Shown in pieces: positions 16,321-25,454 of a stretch of 64,000 bases of DNA. The notes beneath the pieces were generated by a model. It saw nothing but the letters and a program-made list of their open reading frames with translations, searched no databases and had not been told where the DNA came from. Source of the stretch: Chroococcopsis sp964623815 (GTDB taxonomy: Bacteria > Cyanobacteriota > Cyanobacteriia > Cyanobacteriales > Microcystaceae); the NCBI GenBank assembly GCA_964623815.1, contig CAZUVR010000010.1:1-64000 (forward strand), read 5' to 3'. The translations under genes and the position numbers were made by a program. The first letter of the stretch is position 1. Each line of letters opens with the position of its first letter.

Positions 16321-18333
16321 GTGGAAAAGGGAACACTAATTGAATTTAGGGTACAGGGGGAGCGCCGTTTGGCGGTAGTCGATAAACCCGACGGCAAAAA
16401 AGATTGGATAGTGATCGATCGAGCGGGACACAACCACAAAATCCGCCCCCAGAGAGCCGAGTATATAATCAAGGGGAATTATCAACCGTCGGATATACCA
16501 GGTTTCCTGCAACAGGTTCAGCCCTATCTAGAACCAGGAAGTTTAGAGGTAGCTTGGGAGTTGCTCGTAGAAGAGGGTACTCCCGTCACTCCTGAGGACT
16601 TGGCATTACTACTATTTTCGGAAACGACACCCGCCCAATGTTACGCAGCTCACTATCTTCTCAGCGAAGACAAGATTTATTTTAAAAATAAAAACGACAA
16701 ATACGAACCCCGCTCTAAAAGTCAGGTAGAAGAAATCAAGCATCAGTTAGAGGTAGAGCAACAGCGACAAGAGGAAAAAAACCAATTTTTCGGGCGCGTT
16801 CAACAAGCATTGCAGGGTAACGAGATAGAATGGACGGATAGCGATCGATCCAGATTAGAAATTGTAGAGAGATATATCCTACAAACTGACCAGAAATTCC
16901 CAGCAGCTCAAGAAATATTGAGTTCGCTGGGACGACCGCAGACACCGGAATCAGCCTTAGAACTACTAATCGGGTTAAAGTGGTGGAGTCCTCACGAAAA
17001 CCTATTTCTCAGACGCAGTTCCTACCCCGTGCATTTCCCGAAAAAAGTACTAGATGTGGCTCGTAATTACTTAAATAACTCTCACAAAGACCTCGATAGC
17101 GATCGCCTAGATCTCACCACCCACAAAATTTACACCATCGACGATGAAAGCACCCAAGAAATCGATGACGGTTTAAGCGTGGAAACTTTACCCGATGGCA
17201 GAGTTCGCCTCTGGATACACATAGCAGATCCCACACGCATCGTTTCCCCGGGCGATGAATTAGATTTAGAAGCCCGTAAGCGCAGCACCAGTTTATATTT
17301 ACCCACCGGAATGATACCCATGTTCCCCCCCGAACTGGCTACCGGGCCGATGAGTTTAGTTCAAGGGCAAATTTCTGGGGCTCTGAGTTTCGGCGTGATA
17401 CTGGACGATAACGGCGCGGTGAAGGAGTACGAAATTCACACTACCCGCGTCAAGCCCACCTATCGCCTCACCTATGAGGATGTGGATGAAATGCTCGACT
17501 TAAGAATCCAGAACGAGCCGGAAATAGCCATCCTCAACGACTGGGCGAAAAAACGTCTACAGTGGCGCAAGTCTCAAGGCTCGATCAATATCCAGATGCC
17601 AGAATCGATCATCAAAGTTAAAGACAACGATGAGATAGTCATAGATTTATTAGAGATTTCTCCCTCCCGTCAACTGGTGGCGGAAATGATGATACTAGCA
17701 GGGGAAGTGGCGGGCAAATACTGTCAACAACACGGTTTAGCCGTGCCTTTTCGAGGTCAACAACAGCCAGAATTACCGCCCGAAGAGGAATTACTTCTAC
17801 TCCCGGCGGGGCCCGTCAGAGCCTGCGCTCTGCGTCGGTGTATGCCCAGAAGCGAAATGACCACCACCCCCAACCGTCACGCCAGTTTGGGGTTAGATAC
17901 CTATACTCAGGTAACTTCCCCAATTCGCCGCTATACAGATTTACTAACCCACTTTCAAATTAAGGCTCATCTGCGTTCTCAGCCCCTACCCTTTACCCGG
18001 GAAGAATTACAGGAAATTCTCTTCAGCGTCATGAGTTCGGCTCAGGAAGCTACTTCCGTAGAAAGGCAAACTAATCGTTACTGGGGGCTGGAATTCTTGC
18101 GCCGTCACGGTGATCAGGTATGGCAGGCTCTAGTATTACGCTGGCTCCGGGAAGATGAGAATCTAGCTCTGATATTGCTGGAAGAATTGGGTTTAGAGTT
18201 ACCCCATCGCTTCGAGCAGTCCGTATCGCCCGGCGATCGATTACAATTACAAGTATCGATCGCCGATCCCCACCGGGATGAAATTCGTTTTCGAGAAGTG
18301 CTTGGTGTTGAAATTGCTTCCGCTCCTCTTTGA
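16321..18333 (+). CDS. RNase II/R family exoribonuclease (Zam-like)
   Basis: This 670-residue protein has the RNB catalytic domain: TIDDESTQEIDDGLSVETL near residue 270, with the cluster of metal-binding aspartates, then IADPTRIVSPGDELDLEARK and, near the end, TQVTSPIRRYTDLLTHFQIK. It degrades RNA 3' to 5'. The cold-shock-type N-terminal domains of E. coli RNase II are weak; the N-terminus GTLIEFRVQGERRLAVVDKP resembles the cyanobacterial RNase II class that includes Synechocystis Zam. The start is GTG 16321. Downstream genes begin 10 bp after its stop, suggesting one operon. Confidence 0.9.
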   Translation: MEKGTLIEFRVQGERRLAVVDKPDGKKDWIVIDRAGHNHKIRPQRAEYIIKGNYQPSDIPGFLQQVQPYLEPGSLEVAWELLVEEGTPVTPEDLALLLFSETTPAQCYAAHYLLSEDKIYFKNKNDKYEPRSKSQVEEIKHQLEVEQQRQEEKNQFFGRVQQALQGNEIEWTDSDRSRLEIVERYILQTDQKFPAAQEILSSLGRPQTPESALELLIGLKWWSPHENLFLRRSSYPVHFPKKVLDVARNYLNNSHKDLDSDRLDLTTHKIYTIDDESTQEIDDGLSVETLPDGRVRLWIHIADPTRIVSPGDELDLEARKRSTSLYLPTGMIPMFPPELATGPMSLVQGQISGALSFGVILDDNGAVKEYEIHTTRVKPTYRLTYEDVDEMLDLRIQNEPEIAILNDWAKKRLQWRKSQGSINIQMPESIIKVKDNDEIVIDLLEISPSRQLVAEMMILAGEVAGKYCQQHGLAVPFRGQQQPELPPEEELLLLPAGPVRACALRRCMPRSEMTTTPNRHASLGLDTYTQVTSPIRRYTDLLTHFQIKAHLRSQPLPFTREELQEILFSVMSSAQEATSVERQTNRYWGLEFLRRHGDQVWQALVLRWLREDENLALILLEELGLELPHRFEQSVSPGDRLQLQVSIADPHRDEIRFREVLGVEIASAPL

Positions 18334-18342
18334 TTCTCGTTT

Positions 18343-18693
18343 ATGGCTCAATTCCATTCTCATCAAATCGTCTGTCTGGATCATCAAAACAATCATCTTT
18401 TCAGCGAGATTATACAATTGATCCCCGCCCGTCAATCCTTCTGGGTACGTCCTCTATTTCTAATAGGCGATAGTGAAGAAATCGACCCGATCGACCTTCG
18501 CAGTCTCGCCGATTTGATCCTACCCTCAGATTTATTTAGAGCGGCTTTAGATACGGAAATTCTACCCTTTCTCCCCTTATTAGAAAAAGAAGAATATACC
18601 CTCAATAACTTTCCCCAGAACAGGAAATATCTACACGATTTTATCGAGCGAGTTCTGCACAATCGTCGGGAGAATCAAGCTCATGATCGATGA
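18343..18693 (+). CDS. Small uncharacterised protein between RNase II and aldolase genes
   Basis: I do not recognise a named domain in this 116-residue protein. It begins MAQFHSHQIVCLDHQNNHLF and is soluble, with a predicted alpha/beta start and an acidic LPFLPLLEKEEYTLNNF near the C-terminus. It starts 10 bp after the RNase II stop and overlaps the next gene by 11 bp, an arrangement that supports a real, co-translated gene. Its function is unknown. The flanking genes suggest no shared pathway. Confidence 0.7.
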   Translation: MAQFHSHQIVCLDHQNNHLFSEIIQLIPARQSFWVRPLFLIGDSEEIDPIDLRSLADLILPSDLFRAALDTEILPFLPLLEKEEYTLNNFPQNRKYLHDFIERVLHNRRENQAHDR

Positions 18694-19327
18694 AGGTTAT
18701 GTTAAATATAACTGTCGATTATTGCCCGCCCCCCCTCCTAATGAGGAAAAGATTCGTAGCTTAAACCACTGGCGTAATACCTTGCACGATTTAGGATTGA
18801 TCGGGCAGTATCCTAACGGCATCGGTTACGGTAACGTCAGCCAGAGGGATGTTAATCCTCAGCGCTTTATTATCTCAGCCACTAAAACTGGTGCTATTCC
18901 TAAATTAGCTGCGGAACATTACACCCGGGTGATCGATTATGATTGGGAAAAAAATAGCGTCACTTGTGAGGGAGTCTTACCCGCTTCATCGGAAACTTTA
19001 ACTCACGGGGCTATATATGATAGCGATGGCGGTATTCAAAGTGTATTTCATATTCATCATTTAGAATTATGGCAAGCCTTACTCTATCGAGTACCCACGA
19101 CGAGGGATGACGTAGCTTATGGTACGCCACAAATGGCGAGGGAGCTAATCAGAATCGTCCAGGAAAATTATCGGGAAAAAAGTTTGATAGTAGCTATGAG
19201 CGGTCATGAAGAAGGTGTAATCGCTTTCGGTGCCAGCTTAGAAGAGACGGGAAATTTGTTACTACGATACTATCAAGAATTAATTACCGGTAACGGCATC
19301 TCTTACATCCCCTCTATTCCTGATTAA
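18683..19327 (+). CDS. Class II aldolase/adducin family protein
   Basis: The 214-residue product has the family metal-binding histidines in THGAIYDS and VFHIHHLELW, plus the substrate-side NGIGYGNVSQRD and the GHEEGVIAFG motif near the C-terminus. Zinc-dependent class II aldolases include fuculose-phosphate aldolase, ribulose-phosphate epimerase and methylthioribulose-phosphate dehydratase; nothing here singles one out. It overlaps the preceding small gene by 11 bp. Its 3' end overlaps the convergent gene at 19280 by 48 bp. Confidence 0.85.
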   Translation: MIDEGYVKYNCRLLPAPPPNEEKIRSLNHWRNTLHDLGLIGQYPNGIGYGNVSQRDVNPQRFIISATKTGAIPKLAAEHYTRVIDYDWEKNSVTCEGVLPASSETLTHGAIYDSDGGIQSVFHIHHLELWQALLYRVPTTRDDVAYGTPQMARELIRIVQENYREKSLIVAMSGHEEGVIAFGASLEETGNLLLRYYQELITGNGISYIPSIPD

Positions 19328-19894
19328 TTTCTCGGGAGATAAGGGAGTAGGATTTAATTGTTCGGGAGGATAGGGATCGAATAAGGGAGCGGGTGTTTTT
19401 GCCGGTGTCTTGTTATCGGTTGTATTAGAAGGTTTGTTGTTCGAGTTAGCCGGTGGTTGAGTTGGTTGACTCGCGGTAGCCGGTGCCGGTGAGGCTGTCG
19501 TAGAAGGTGCGGCGGGAGGCTTAGGACGAGGAGCGGTAGGGGTATCAAATCCCAATAAAGTTCTACTGTAGGGAAAGACACTAGCCCATCTCTGTACTTT
19601 AGGTTCGGCCTGCCAATCCTGACGGGATACCTGAACGGTCATCAAAGGGGCCATCGTTCCTTCATTCTCGGCGAAGACGGATAGTTTGAGCCATTTGAGG
19701 GACTTATCTTGATTAAAACGTTGATTAAGTCCGTTGGCGGCTACTTGATTGGCTCTATCTAATAACTGCTCGTAAGTTTCCCCCTGTTTACGAGTCATTG
19801 ATAGATTGGCTTCGGCGGTTTGTGCGTAAACTGCGGGAGTGGAATAGAGGCCGCCTAGAAGTGTGACAACAGCGATCGATCTAATCATATTCAT
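19280..19894 (-). CDS. Secreted proline/threonine-rich protein of unknown function
   Basis: This 204-residue protein starts MNMIRSIAVVTLLGG and has a clear signal peptide ending VYAQ. A structured part follows (TYEQLLDRANQVAANGLNQ, LSVFAENEGTMAPLMTVQVS). From about residue 110 it becomes a Pro/Ala/Thr/Ser-rich linker, suggesting an extended periplasmic or surface tail. No family with a known function was recognised. The 3' end overlaps the aldolase gene on the other strand by 48 bp, which is unusual but possible; the last residues could be an over-extension. Confidence 0.7.
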   Translation of the reverse strand: MNMIRSIAVVTLLGGLYSTPAVYAQTAEANLSMTRKQGETYEQLLDRANQVAANGLNQRFNQDKSLKWLKLSVFAENEGTMAPLMTVQVSRQDWQAEPKVQRWASVFPYSRTLLGFDTPTAPRPKPPAAPSTTASPAPATASQPTQPPANSNNKPSNTTDNKTPAKTPAPLFDPYPPEQLNPTPLSPEKLIRNRGDVRDAVTGN

Positions 19895-19920
19895 GGTTTT
19901 TGCAATAGCTTCTCCTACCG

Positions 19921-20382
19921 CTATGATAACAATAGCGGGGGTAGGTTTTCCCTAGCCTTGATGATAGCGGTACGCCCTCCTTGGGGGTGCGGTTGGATAT
20001 CGATAGTTATATAATCTGGTGGTAGATAGGGGAGACGGCCCGACCATTCGATCGCAGTTATACCCGGTTCTACTTCTATTCCCTCCCAATAATTCTCTAT
20101 ATAGAGATTCTCTACTTCTGCGCTTGAGAGCCGATATAGATCGAGATGATAGAGGGGTATGCGCCCCTTGTGATACTCGTTGACAAGGGTAAATGTGGGG
20201 CTGGTTATGGATTCATCGATACCTAAGCCCATCCCTATCCCTTGAACTAGGGTAGTTTTCCCTGCTCCTAAATCGCCGCTTAATAAAATTACGCTACCTG
20301 CGGGTAATGCCGCGCCTAATTTTTCTCCGAGTGCTTTTGTCGCTGCCGCGTCTGATAGAGAGATTCTTTTTTCTTCAGTCAT
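19921..20382 (-). CDS. tsaE: tRNA threonylcarbamoyladenosine biosynthesis ATPase TsaE
   Basis: The Walker A loop is GDLGAGKTTLVQGIGMGLG, followed by SPTFTLVNEYH and LYHLDLYRLSSAEVE, the hallmark pattern of TsaE. TsaE is the ATPase partner of TsaB-TsaD in making N6-threonylcarbamoyladenosine at position 37 of ANN-decoding tRNAs. I start it at ATG 20382 (MTEEKRISL), giving 153 residues. The longer frame to 20418 would add twelve residues encoded by a CCTCTGTGCCTCTGTGG sequence, a common non-coding repeat word in cyanobacteria and so unlikely to be coding. Confidence 0.92.
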   Translation of the reverse strand: MTEEKRISLSDAAATKALGEKLGAALPAGSVILLSGDLGAGKTTLVQGIGMGLGIDESITSPTFTLVNEYHKGRIPLYHLDLYRLSSAEVENLYIENYWEGIEVEPGITAIEWSGRLPYLPPDYITIDIQPHPQGGRTAIIKARENLPPLLLS

Positions 20383-20511
20383 ATTTGATTTTTTGAACCA
20401 CAGAGGCACAGAGGACACGGAGGGAGTGAATTGGATATTATTTTAGCAAAATAGTTTTCTGAAAATCGATCGATGTTACTATTAAACAAACACTTGTACT
20501 GACGTTAGAGT

Positions 20512-21282
20512 ATGATGATCGCAATCACCGCCCTTTTGCCTACAGACTCTAATAATGAGATAATCTTTCCTCAAGGCGAGTTTTACAGTAATGAACCTCC
20601 TTTGGAAACTTACTTACACCTAGAGCAAATTATCCTTCTCTTAAAATCTCTAGAATGGCTGTGGCGCGATAGAGAAGATTTTTTCGCTGCCGGCAATCTC
20701 ACCATTTACTATAGCCCCAATCAGAAAAAATCAGAAGATTTTCGCGGGCCCGATTTTTTCCTAGTATTAGGAACTAATAGAAACCCCAAGCGGAGAAGTT
20801 GGGTAGTATGGAACGAAGACGGCAAATATCCTAATTTGATCATCGAAATTTTATCAGACAGTACCGCTAAAACCGACAGAGGAGAAAAAAAAGGGATCTA
20901 TCAAGATATATTTCGCACGCCCGAGTATTTTTGGTTCGAGCCTGAAACTTTAGAATTTCAAGGATTCATCTTAATGGGAGGCATCTATCAACCTTTGGAG
21001 GCAAACGATCGGGGTTGGCTATGGAGTGGGCAGTTAGGATTATATTTAGGAGTACTTGATAATAAATTGCGCTATTTTACCCCCGATGGTAAATTAGTTT
21101 TATCCCCCGAAGAAGCTGCAAAACGTGCAGAAGAAGCCGCAAAAGAGGCAGAAGATAGAGGAAAAATGGCGGCTAAATTAGAAGCTATCCCCAAATTATT
21201 AGAGTTAGGGTTAACCTCTGAGCAAATAGCCCAATCCCTCGATCTAGATATACAGACGATAAGAAACACCGGGTTATTCTAA
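20512..21282 (+). CDS. Uma2 family (DUF820) endonuclease-like protein
   Basis: This 256-residue protein carries the PD-(D/E)XK-type core of the Uma2/DUF820 family: RGPDFFLVLG near residue 82, then PNLIIEILSDSTAKTDRGEK, with the aspartate, glutamate and lysine spaced as in restriction-like nucleases. From about residue 200 an Ala/Glu-rich coiled coil (AAKRAEEAAKEAEDRGK) and a short helix-turn-helix-like LGLTSEQIAQSLDLD end the protein; both are typical of the family. Cyanobacterial genomes hold many copies, and their role (defence, repair or mobile-element maintenance) is not settled. Confidence 0.85.
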   Translation: MMIAITALLPTDSNNEIIFPQGEFYSNEPPLETYLHLEQIILLLKSLEWLWRDREDFFAAGNLTIYYSPNQKKSEDFRGPDFFLVLGTNRNPKRRSWVVWNEDGKYPNLIIEILSDSTAKTDRGEKKGIYQDIFRTPEYFWFEPETLEFQGFILMGGIYQPLEANDRGWLWSGQLGLYLGVLDNKLRYFTPDGKLVLSPEEAAKRAEEAAKEAEDRGKMAAKLEAIPKLLELGLTSEQIAQSLDLDIQTIRNTGLF

Positions 21283-21421
21283 GCTTAAGATTACCTAATA
21301 AAATAGTTAAGAGCGGTTAATTTTATGAACGTCAAAAAATTTACGCGGGAGTTCAAAAAGCGATCCCCTTGTGGGCTATGATTGCAACCATCAGCCTAAA
21401 CAGCACAAAGGACCATCACCA

Positions 21422-23323
21422 ATGTCAGCATTTCCCATTGATTTAAGTGCCTACAAACGCATTGCCTTAGATCCCGCTAATTCTACCCTCACCGATGAAC
21501 AAAGATCAGCTTTAAAAGCTAACATCCAACTCTGCCGCGATGCCCTGATCTTTTTCACCGCTACTGGTGCGGCTCGGGGCGTGGGTGGTCATACTGGCGG
21601 CCCTTACGATACAGTACCCGAAGTCATGATTTTAGACGCATTATTTCGCGGCGCACCCGATAAATTCGTGCCCATTTTCTTCGATGAGGCGGGGCATAGA
21701 GTCGGTACTCAATACCTGATGGCGGCTTTAGAAGGTGCCCTACCCGCCGAACAACTCATGCACTACCGGGAAGCTAATTCTAAATTACCCGGACACCCGG
21801 AATTAGGCCTCACTCCAGGGGTAAAATTCAGCTCCGGGCGTTTGGGGCATATGTGGCCTTACGTTAATGGTGTCGCCCTCGCTAACCCCGGTAAAACCGT
21901 TTTTTGTTTAGGCTCCGACGGCTCGCAACAAGAAGGCAACGACGCGGAAGCTGCCCGTTTAGCGGTGGCTCAGTATATCAACGTTAAGCTCATTATCGAC
22001 GATAACGATGTGACGATCGCAGGCCACCCCTCCAACTACCTCCCCGGTTACGATGTAGCGAAAACCCTAGCGGGGCAGGGTGTAAAAGTTCTCGTCGGTG
22101 ACGGGGAAGATATAGACGGCCTTTACAGCCGTATTTGCGAAGCTATCAACACTACAGGCCCGGTAGCCGTCATCAATAAGCGCCCCATGTGCCCCGGTGT
22201 GGAAGGCTTAGAAGGTTCTAACCACGGCCATGATGTGATTTCCGTATCCGGTGCGATCAAATATTTAGAAGCAAAAGCTCACACGGCAGCGGTAGACTTC
22301 TTAAAAAGCATCGAAAAACCGAGCCAAACATACACCTTTATTGGTTCCGGCAGTAAATGGGGTTCTAACCGTAACGTTTTCGGTGATGCGGTGGTATCCG
22401 TACTCGGTAAGATGAGCGAAGAAGAGAGAAAGGCTTCGGTATTAGTCATCGATAGCGACTTAGAAGGCTCCTGCGGTTTAAAAGTCATCCACGATAAACA
22501 CCCCGAAGTGTTCATCCCCTCCGGCATCATGGAGCGCGGTAACATATCCGCCGCCGCCGGTTTCGGTATGGAGAAGGGTAAACAGGGTATCTTCGCCACC
22601 TTCGCTGCTTTCTTAGAAATGTGTATTTCTGAAATCACGATGGCGCGACTCAACTACTCTAACCTGCTCTGTCATTTCTCCCACTCTGGTATCGATGACA
22701 TGGCGGATAACACCTGTCACTTCGGTTTAAATAATTTCTTCGCCGACAACGGTTTAGATGATGGTTACGAAACCCGTCTCTACTTCCCTGCCGATGCGGC
22801 TCAGATGACTGCTTGCGTGGAGGCGATTTTCCATCAACCGGGTTTAAGGTTTATTTTCTCTACCCGTTCAAAAACCCCCAATATTCTCGACAAAGACGGG
22901 AATGACTTCTTCGGCCCTGGATATACTTTCACCCCCGGTAAAGATGAGGTTATCCGCGAAGGCACTGCAGGTTATATAGTCAGTTTCGGTGATGCTCTCT
23001 ATCGCTCCCTCGATGCAGTGGAAAGACTCAAACAGGAAGGCATTGATATAGGTTTAATTAATAAATCGACTCTCAATGTGGTAGATGAAGAGATAATCGC
23101 TAAAGTCGGTAACTCTCCCCTGGTTGTAGTGGTGGAAGCTTTTAACCGCCGCACCGGTTTAGGTAGTCGTTTCGGCTCCTGGTTGTTAGAGCGTGGTTTC
23201 TCTCCCAAGTACGCTTATCTCGGTACTCATCACGAGGGCTGCGGCGGCCTTTGGGAACAGTATCCCCATCAGGGAATCGATCCGGTGGGAATCATCAATA
23301 AGGTGAAATCTCTCATCGGTTAA
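21422..23323 (+). CDS. Transketolase-like thiamine-diphosphate enzyme
   Basis: This 633-residue protein (start ATG 21422, AAAGGA about ten bases upstream) has the transketolase plan. A TPP-binding N-terminal half runs from GRLGHMWPYVNGVALA to GSDGSQQEGNDAEAARLAV, with DDNDVTIAG after it. A pyrimidine-binding domain contains MERGNISAAAGFGMEKGKQ, and there is a C-terminal lobe. It is a cyanobacterial paralogue distinct from the usual Calvin-cycle transketolase, and is conserved as a single unit in many species. Transfer of two-carbon units between sugars is the expected chemistry, but the physiological substrate is not established. Transcription probably ends in the STRR repeat after the gene. 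Confidence 0.85.
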   Translation: MSAFPIDLSAYKRIALDPANSTLTDEQRSALKANIQLCRDALIFFTATGAARGVGGHTGGPYDTVPEVMILDALFRGAPDKFVPIFFDEAGHRVGTQYLMAALEGALPAEQLMHYREANSKLPGHPELGLTPGVKFSSGRLGHMWPYVNGVALANPGKTVFCLGSDGSQQEGNDAEAARLAVAQYINVKLIIDDNDVTIAGHPSNYLPGYDVAKTLAGQGVKVLVGDGEDIDGLYSRICEAINTTGPVAVINKRPMCPGVEGLEGSNHGHDVISVSGAIKYLEAKAHTAAVDFLKSIEKPSQTYTFIGSGSKWGSNRNVFGDAVVSVLGKMSEEERKASVLVIDSDLEGSCGLKVIHDKHPEVFIPSGIMERGNISAAAGFGMEKGKQGIFATFAAFLEMCISEITMARLNYSNLLCHFSHSGIDDMADNTCHFGLNNFFADNGLDDGYETRLYFPADAAQMTACVEAIFHQPGLRFIFSTRSKTPNILDKDGNDFFGPGYTFTPGKDEVIREGTAGYIVSFGDALYRSLDAVERLKQEGIDIGLINKSTLNVVDEEIIAKVGNSPLVVVVEAFNRRTGLGSRFGSWLLERGFSPKYAYLGTHHEGCGGLWEQYPHQGIDPVGIINKVKSLIG

Positions 23324-23331
23324 TCCCTTGT

Positions 23332-23422
23332 GGGGGAGTTGGGAGTCGGGAGTTGGGAGTTGGGTAGGAAATATCGAACACCAATTCCTAATCCCTAACC
23401 CCCAATTCCTAACCCCTAATTT
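23332..23422. repeat. STRR-like degenerate heptamer repeat
   Basis: A left arm of GAGTTGGGAGTCGGGAGTTGGG-type words faces a right arm of CCAATTCCTAATCCCTAACC-type words, so the RNA can fold into a long hairpin. It lies between the convergent transketolase-like and dps genes, and the dps stop codon falls inside it. It shares words with 9254-9340 and 33199-33353. Confidence 0.8.
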
Positions 23423-23961
23423 CTAACGAAAGCGAGTGTTAAGCTATCGTGGGCTAGGAGATGATCTAGATGGAAAGCTCTTTCTTCGGTGTTGAGGAGA
23501 ATCTTTTCATACAGATAACGGGTAGCCCGATCGCCCAAACTTTCCGCTCTCCCTGCTTGTTGACGTAAGATGTCAATAATGGCTTTTTCCGCGAGCAGAT
23601 CGTGTTCGAGCATGGCCCGACAGTTGTAAATACCGTCTTCCTCGGGGGAAAAACAGCATAATTCTGCGAGTTTGCTAAAACTAGCTACGGGAACACCGCC
23701 TAAGCCGTTTAACCTTTCCCCTAATTCGTGAACGTGTCCTCTAACCTCTTCATAACTTTCTTGAAAGAATTGATGGAGAGATAAAAACTCGGAGCCTTCT
23801 ACTACGAAGTGATGTTTTTCATATTGCAAGTATAGAGCCTGAAAACTGGCTAACAGAGTATTCATTCCCTCGCAAATGGGGGTAGTGACGCTGAAATCCA
23901 GGTTGATGCTATTATCTGATACTTCTCCGAAATTACGAAGCAGAGTATTTGTGGTGGACAT
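23416..23961 (-). CDS. Dps family DNA-protection/ferritin-like protein
   Basis: At 181 residues this matches the Dps family. HFVVEGSEFLSLHQFFQESY aligns with the ferroxidase half-site region, where the typical pattern is HWNVKGPNF...LHELFDEVYEE, followed by VRGHVHELGERLNGLGGVP. It is expected to form a dodecamer that oxidises iron with hydrogen peroxide and protects DNA. Ligand positions differ from classic Dps (for example F for W after the first His), so ferroxidase strength is uncertain. The start ATG has an AAGGAGA-type ribosome site upstream on the reverse strand. No partner gene is adjacent. Confidence 0.88.
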   Translation of the reverse strand: MSTTNTLLRNFGEVSDNSINLDFSVTTPICEGMNTLLASFQALYLQYEKHHFVVEGSEFLSLHQFFQESYEEVRGHVHELGERLNGLGGVPVASFSKLAELCCFSPEEDGIYNCRAMLEHDLLAEKAIIDILRQQAGRAESLGDRATRYLYEKILLNTEERAFHLDHLLAHDSLTLAFVRN

Positions 23962-24173
23962 TGGAAAATCTCCTTATAAGGTACGATCGATCACATCCTC
24001 GACACCTAGAAACTCTAGGCTCTAACTTTTATATAGCTCTCCCTACCTGGGCAAAAAAATGGAACTAGATAAAGTTTGTCTTAATTCTACAATAATCTTT
24101 TCGACGAGACAGGGTAGCACTTAATAAATTCCTACTCGTTACTTCAAAATATAAGATGGCTCTACGCGGAAAA

Positions 24174-24416
24174 TTACAATCGCCAGCATTTTAAGAGCGC
24201 TTCGATCGATTCTGACCGCGTTGAGCTTACACTTTTAATGACGCTAAGTACCTGTATTAAGTCTAATGGCGAATCTATATCAATAGTTAGAGGTGAGTAC
24301 ATCCCACATTGACAATCGATTCCTAAAACCCGTAGTCGCTCGTATATCTCCCAACGATGAGAAAAACCGCTAGGGATGCAGTAGTGTAACTTTTCACTTT
24401 TTAGAGGACTGTTCAT
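24174..24416 (-). CDS. Asr1405/Asl0597 family small protein
   Basis: This 80-residue protein (start ATG 24416, MNSPLKSEKLHYCIPSG) has the family pattern SHRWEIYERLRVLGIDCQC, LTIDIDSPLDLIQVLSVIKS and the C-terminal EALLKCW. The family is found only in cyanobacteria and its function is unknown. The longer frame reaching 24479 adds 21 residues that do not look family-like. It follows ccdA on the same strand after about 100 bp, but no functional link is shown. Confidence 0.75.
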   Translation of the reverse strand: MNSPLKSEKLHYCIPSGFSHRWEIYERLRVLGIDCQCGMYSPLTIDIDSPLDLIQVLSVIKSVSSTRSESIEALLKCWRL

Positions 24417-24519
24417 GACGGGCGATCGATTGTGTGGGCTGTATAATTTCATATTTCCACACTTGAGAATTAATGTCAATAGTTAAACAAAAATAGTTTT
24501 CAATAAAAAGAACCGAAGC

Positions 24520-25386
24520 TTAGAAGAACCAGGAGAATCCCGTAAAAAGGTAATAACAGCCCGCGAGGATCAGGGCGGCGCTGCCGAAACGGATCACCCA
24601 TTCCGAGCGATGGAGAAAAACGCGACTGAGCTTAATCAATCCTGTGAACAGGCTGGCGCAAAAGATCACCGCCGTATAACCTACACCGTAACTCACCATC
24701 GTCAGCGTACTAATGACGATCGAATTCGTAGCCGCCGCAGCCGCGATGACAGCGAACAGTACCGGACTGGAGCAGGGGGAGATCACCAGAGCGAAAGTTA
24801 ATCCGACTCCGTAGGGCCCGGCGAAGGGCAAAGAAAAATGTTTTCTCGGTAAGGGAAGATGTACAATCCCGGCGAAGCTCAAACCCATGAGTAAAATCAA
24901 AGCTCCGACGACGAGGTTAATATAACCGCGATAATCTACCAAGACGGCGGCGGCGAATGAGGCGAACAATCCCAATAAACTGAATACGGTGATCGCACCG
25001 GCGACGAAACCGCAGGCTTTCAGTAGGGCATCGCGGCGACTGGTAATATTGAGAGTACCGATATAGCTGAGATTGACCGGTAAAAGGCTCAGAATACAAG
25101 GGGAAATACTGGCGATCAATCCCCCCACTAGAGCGAGGGGAAGCAGAACTAGAGGATTAGCTGTGTCCTGGGTTTCTAACCATTGTTGATAGGGATTTTC
25201 AATAGAACTCACCAGCTCCACCAGGCGAGCGTAAAGGGGCGACAATTGACCCGAGACTAACACCAGGGCGATCGCTCCTAAGAATAGAGTGCCGTAGAAG
25301 AATAAGCCGGGTGTTTTCCGCCCTCGCTCCGCTTTATCGGCGCTAGAATCCTTTGGGGCAATTGCAGAGGTGTTCTTTTCAAACAT
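24520..25386 (-). CDS. CcdA/DsbD-like thiol-disulfide transmembrane protein
   Basis: This 288-residue polytopic protein has about seven hydrophobic helices. Two cysteines lie in the family-typical membrane motifs ASISPCILSLLP (C97) and VISPCSSPVLFAV (C205), the pair that carries electrons across the membrane in CcdA proteins. It should pass reducing power from cytoplasmic thioredoxin to lumen- or periplasm-side thiol proteins. It lies 68 bp behind the secreted thioredoxin-like gene on the same strand, which makes the two a likely redox relay. The N-terminal extension of about 75 residues before the first conserved motif is longer than in minimal CcdA. Confidence 0.88.
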   Translation of the reverse strand: MFEKNTSAIAPKDSSADKAERGRKTPGLFFYGTLFLGAIALVLVSGQLSPLYARLVELVSSIENPYQQWLETQDTANPLVLLPLALVGGLIASISPCILSLLPVNLSYIGTLNITSRRDALLKACGFVAGAITVFSLLGLFASFAAAVLVDYRGYINLVVGALILLMGLSFAGIVHLPLPRKHFSLPFAGPYGVGLTFALVISPCSSPVLFAVIAAAAATNSIVISTLTMVSYGVGYTAVIFCASLFTGLIKLSRVFLHRSEWVIRFGSAALILAGCYYLFTGFSWFF

Positions 25387-25454
25387 TTTAATCAGGCTCC
25401 ATTATCTAAATCTTAATATTTGTCCGGAAGCCATAACCCCCGGAGTGCCGATAA

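Noticed and set aside
20383..20418. Longer TsaE N-terminus
   Set aside because: The extra twelve codons come from a CCTCTGTGCCTCTGTGG-type intergenic repeat word; ATG 20382 gives the normal family start.
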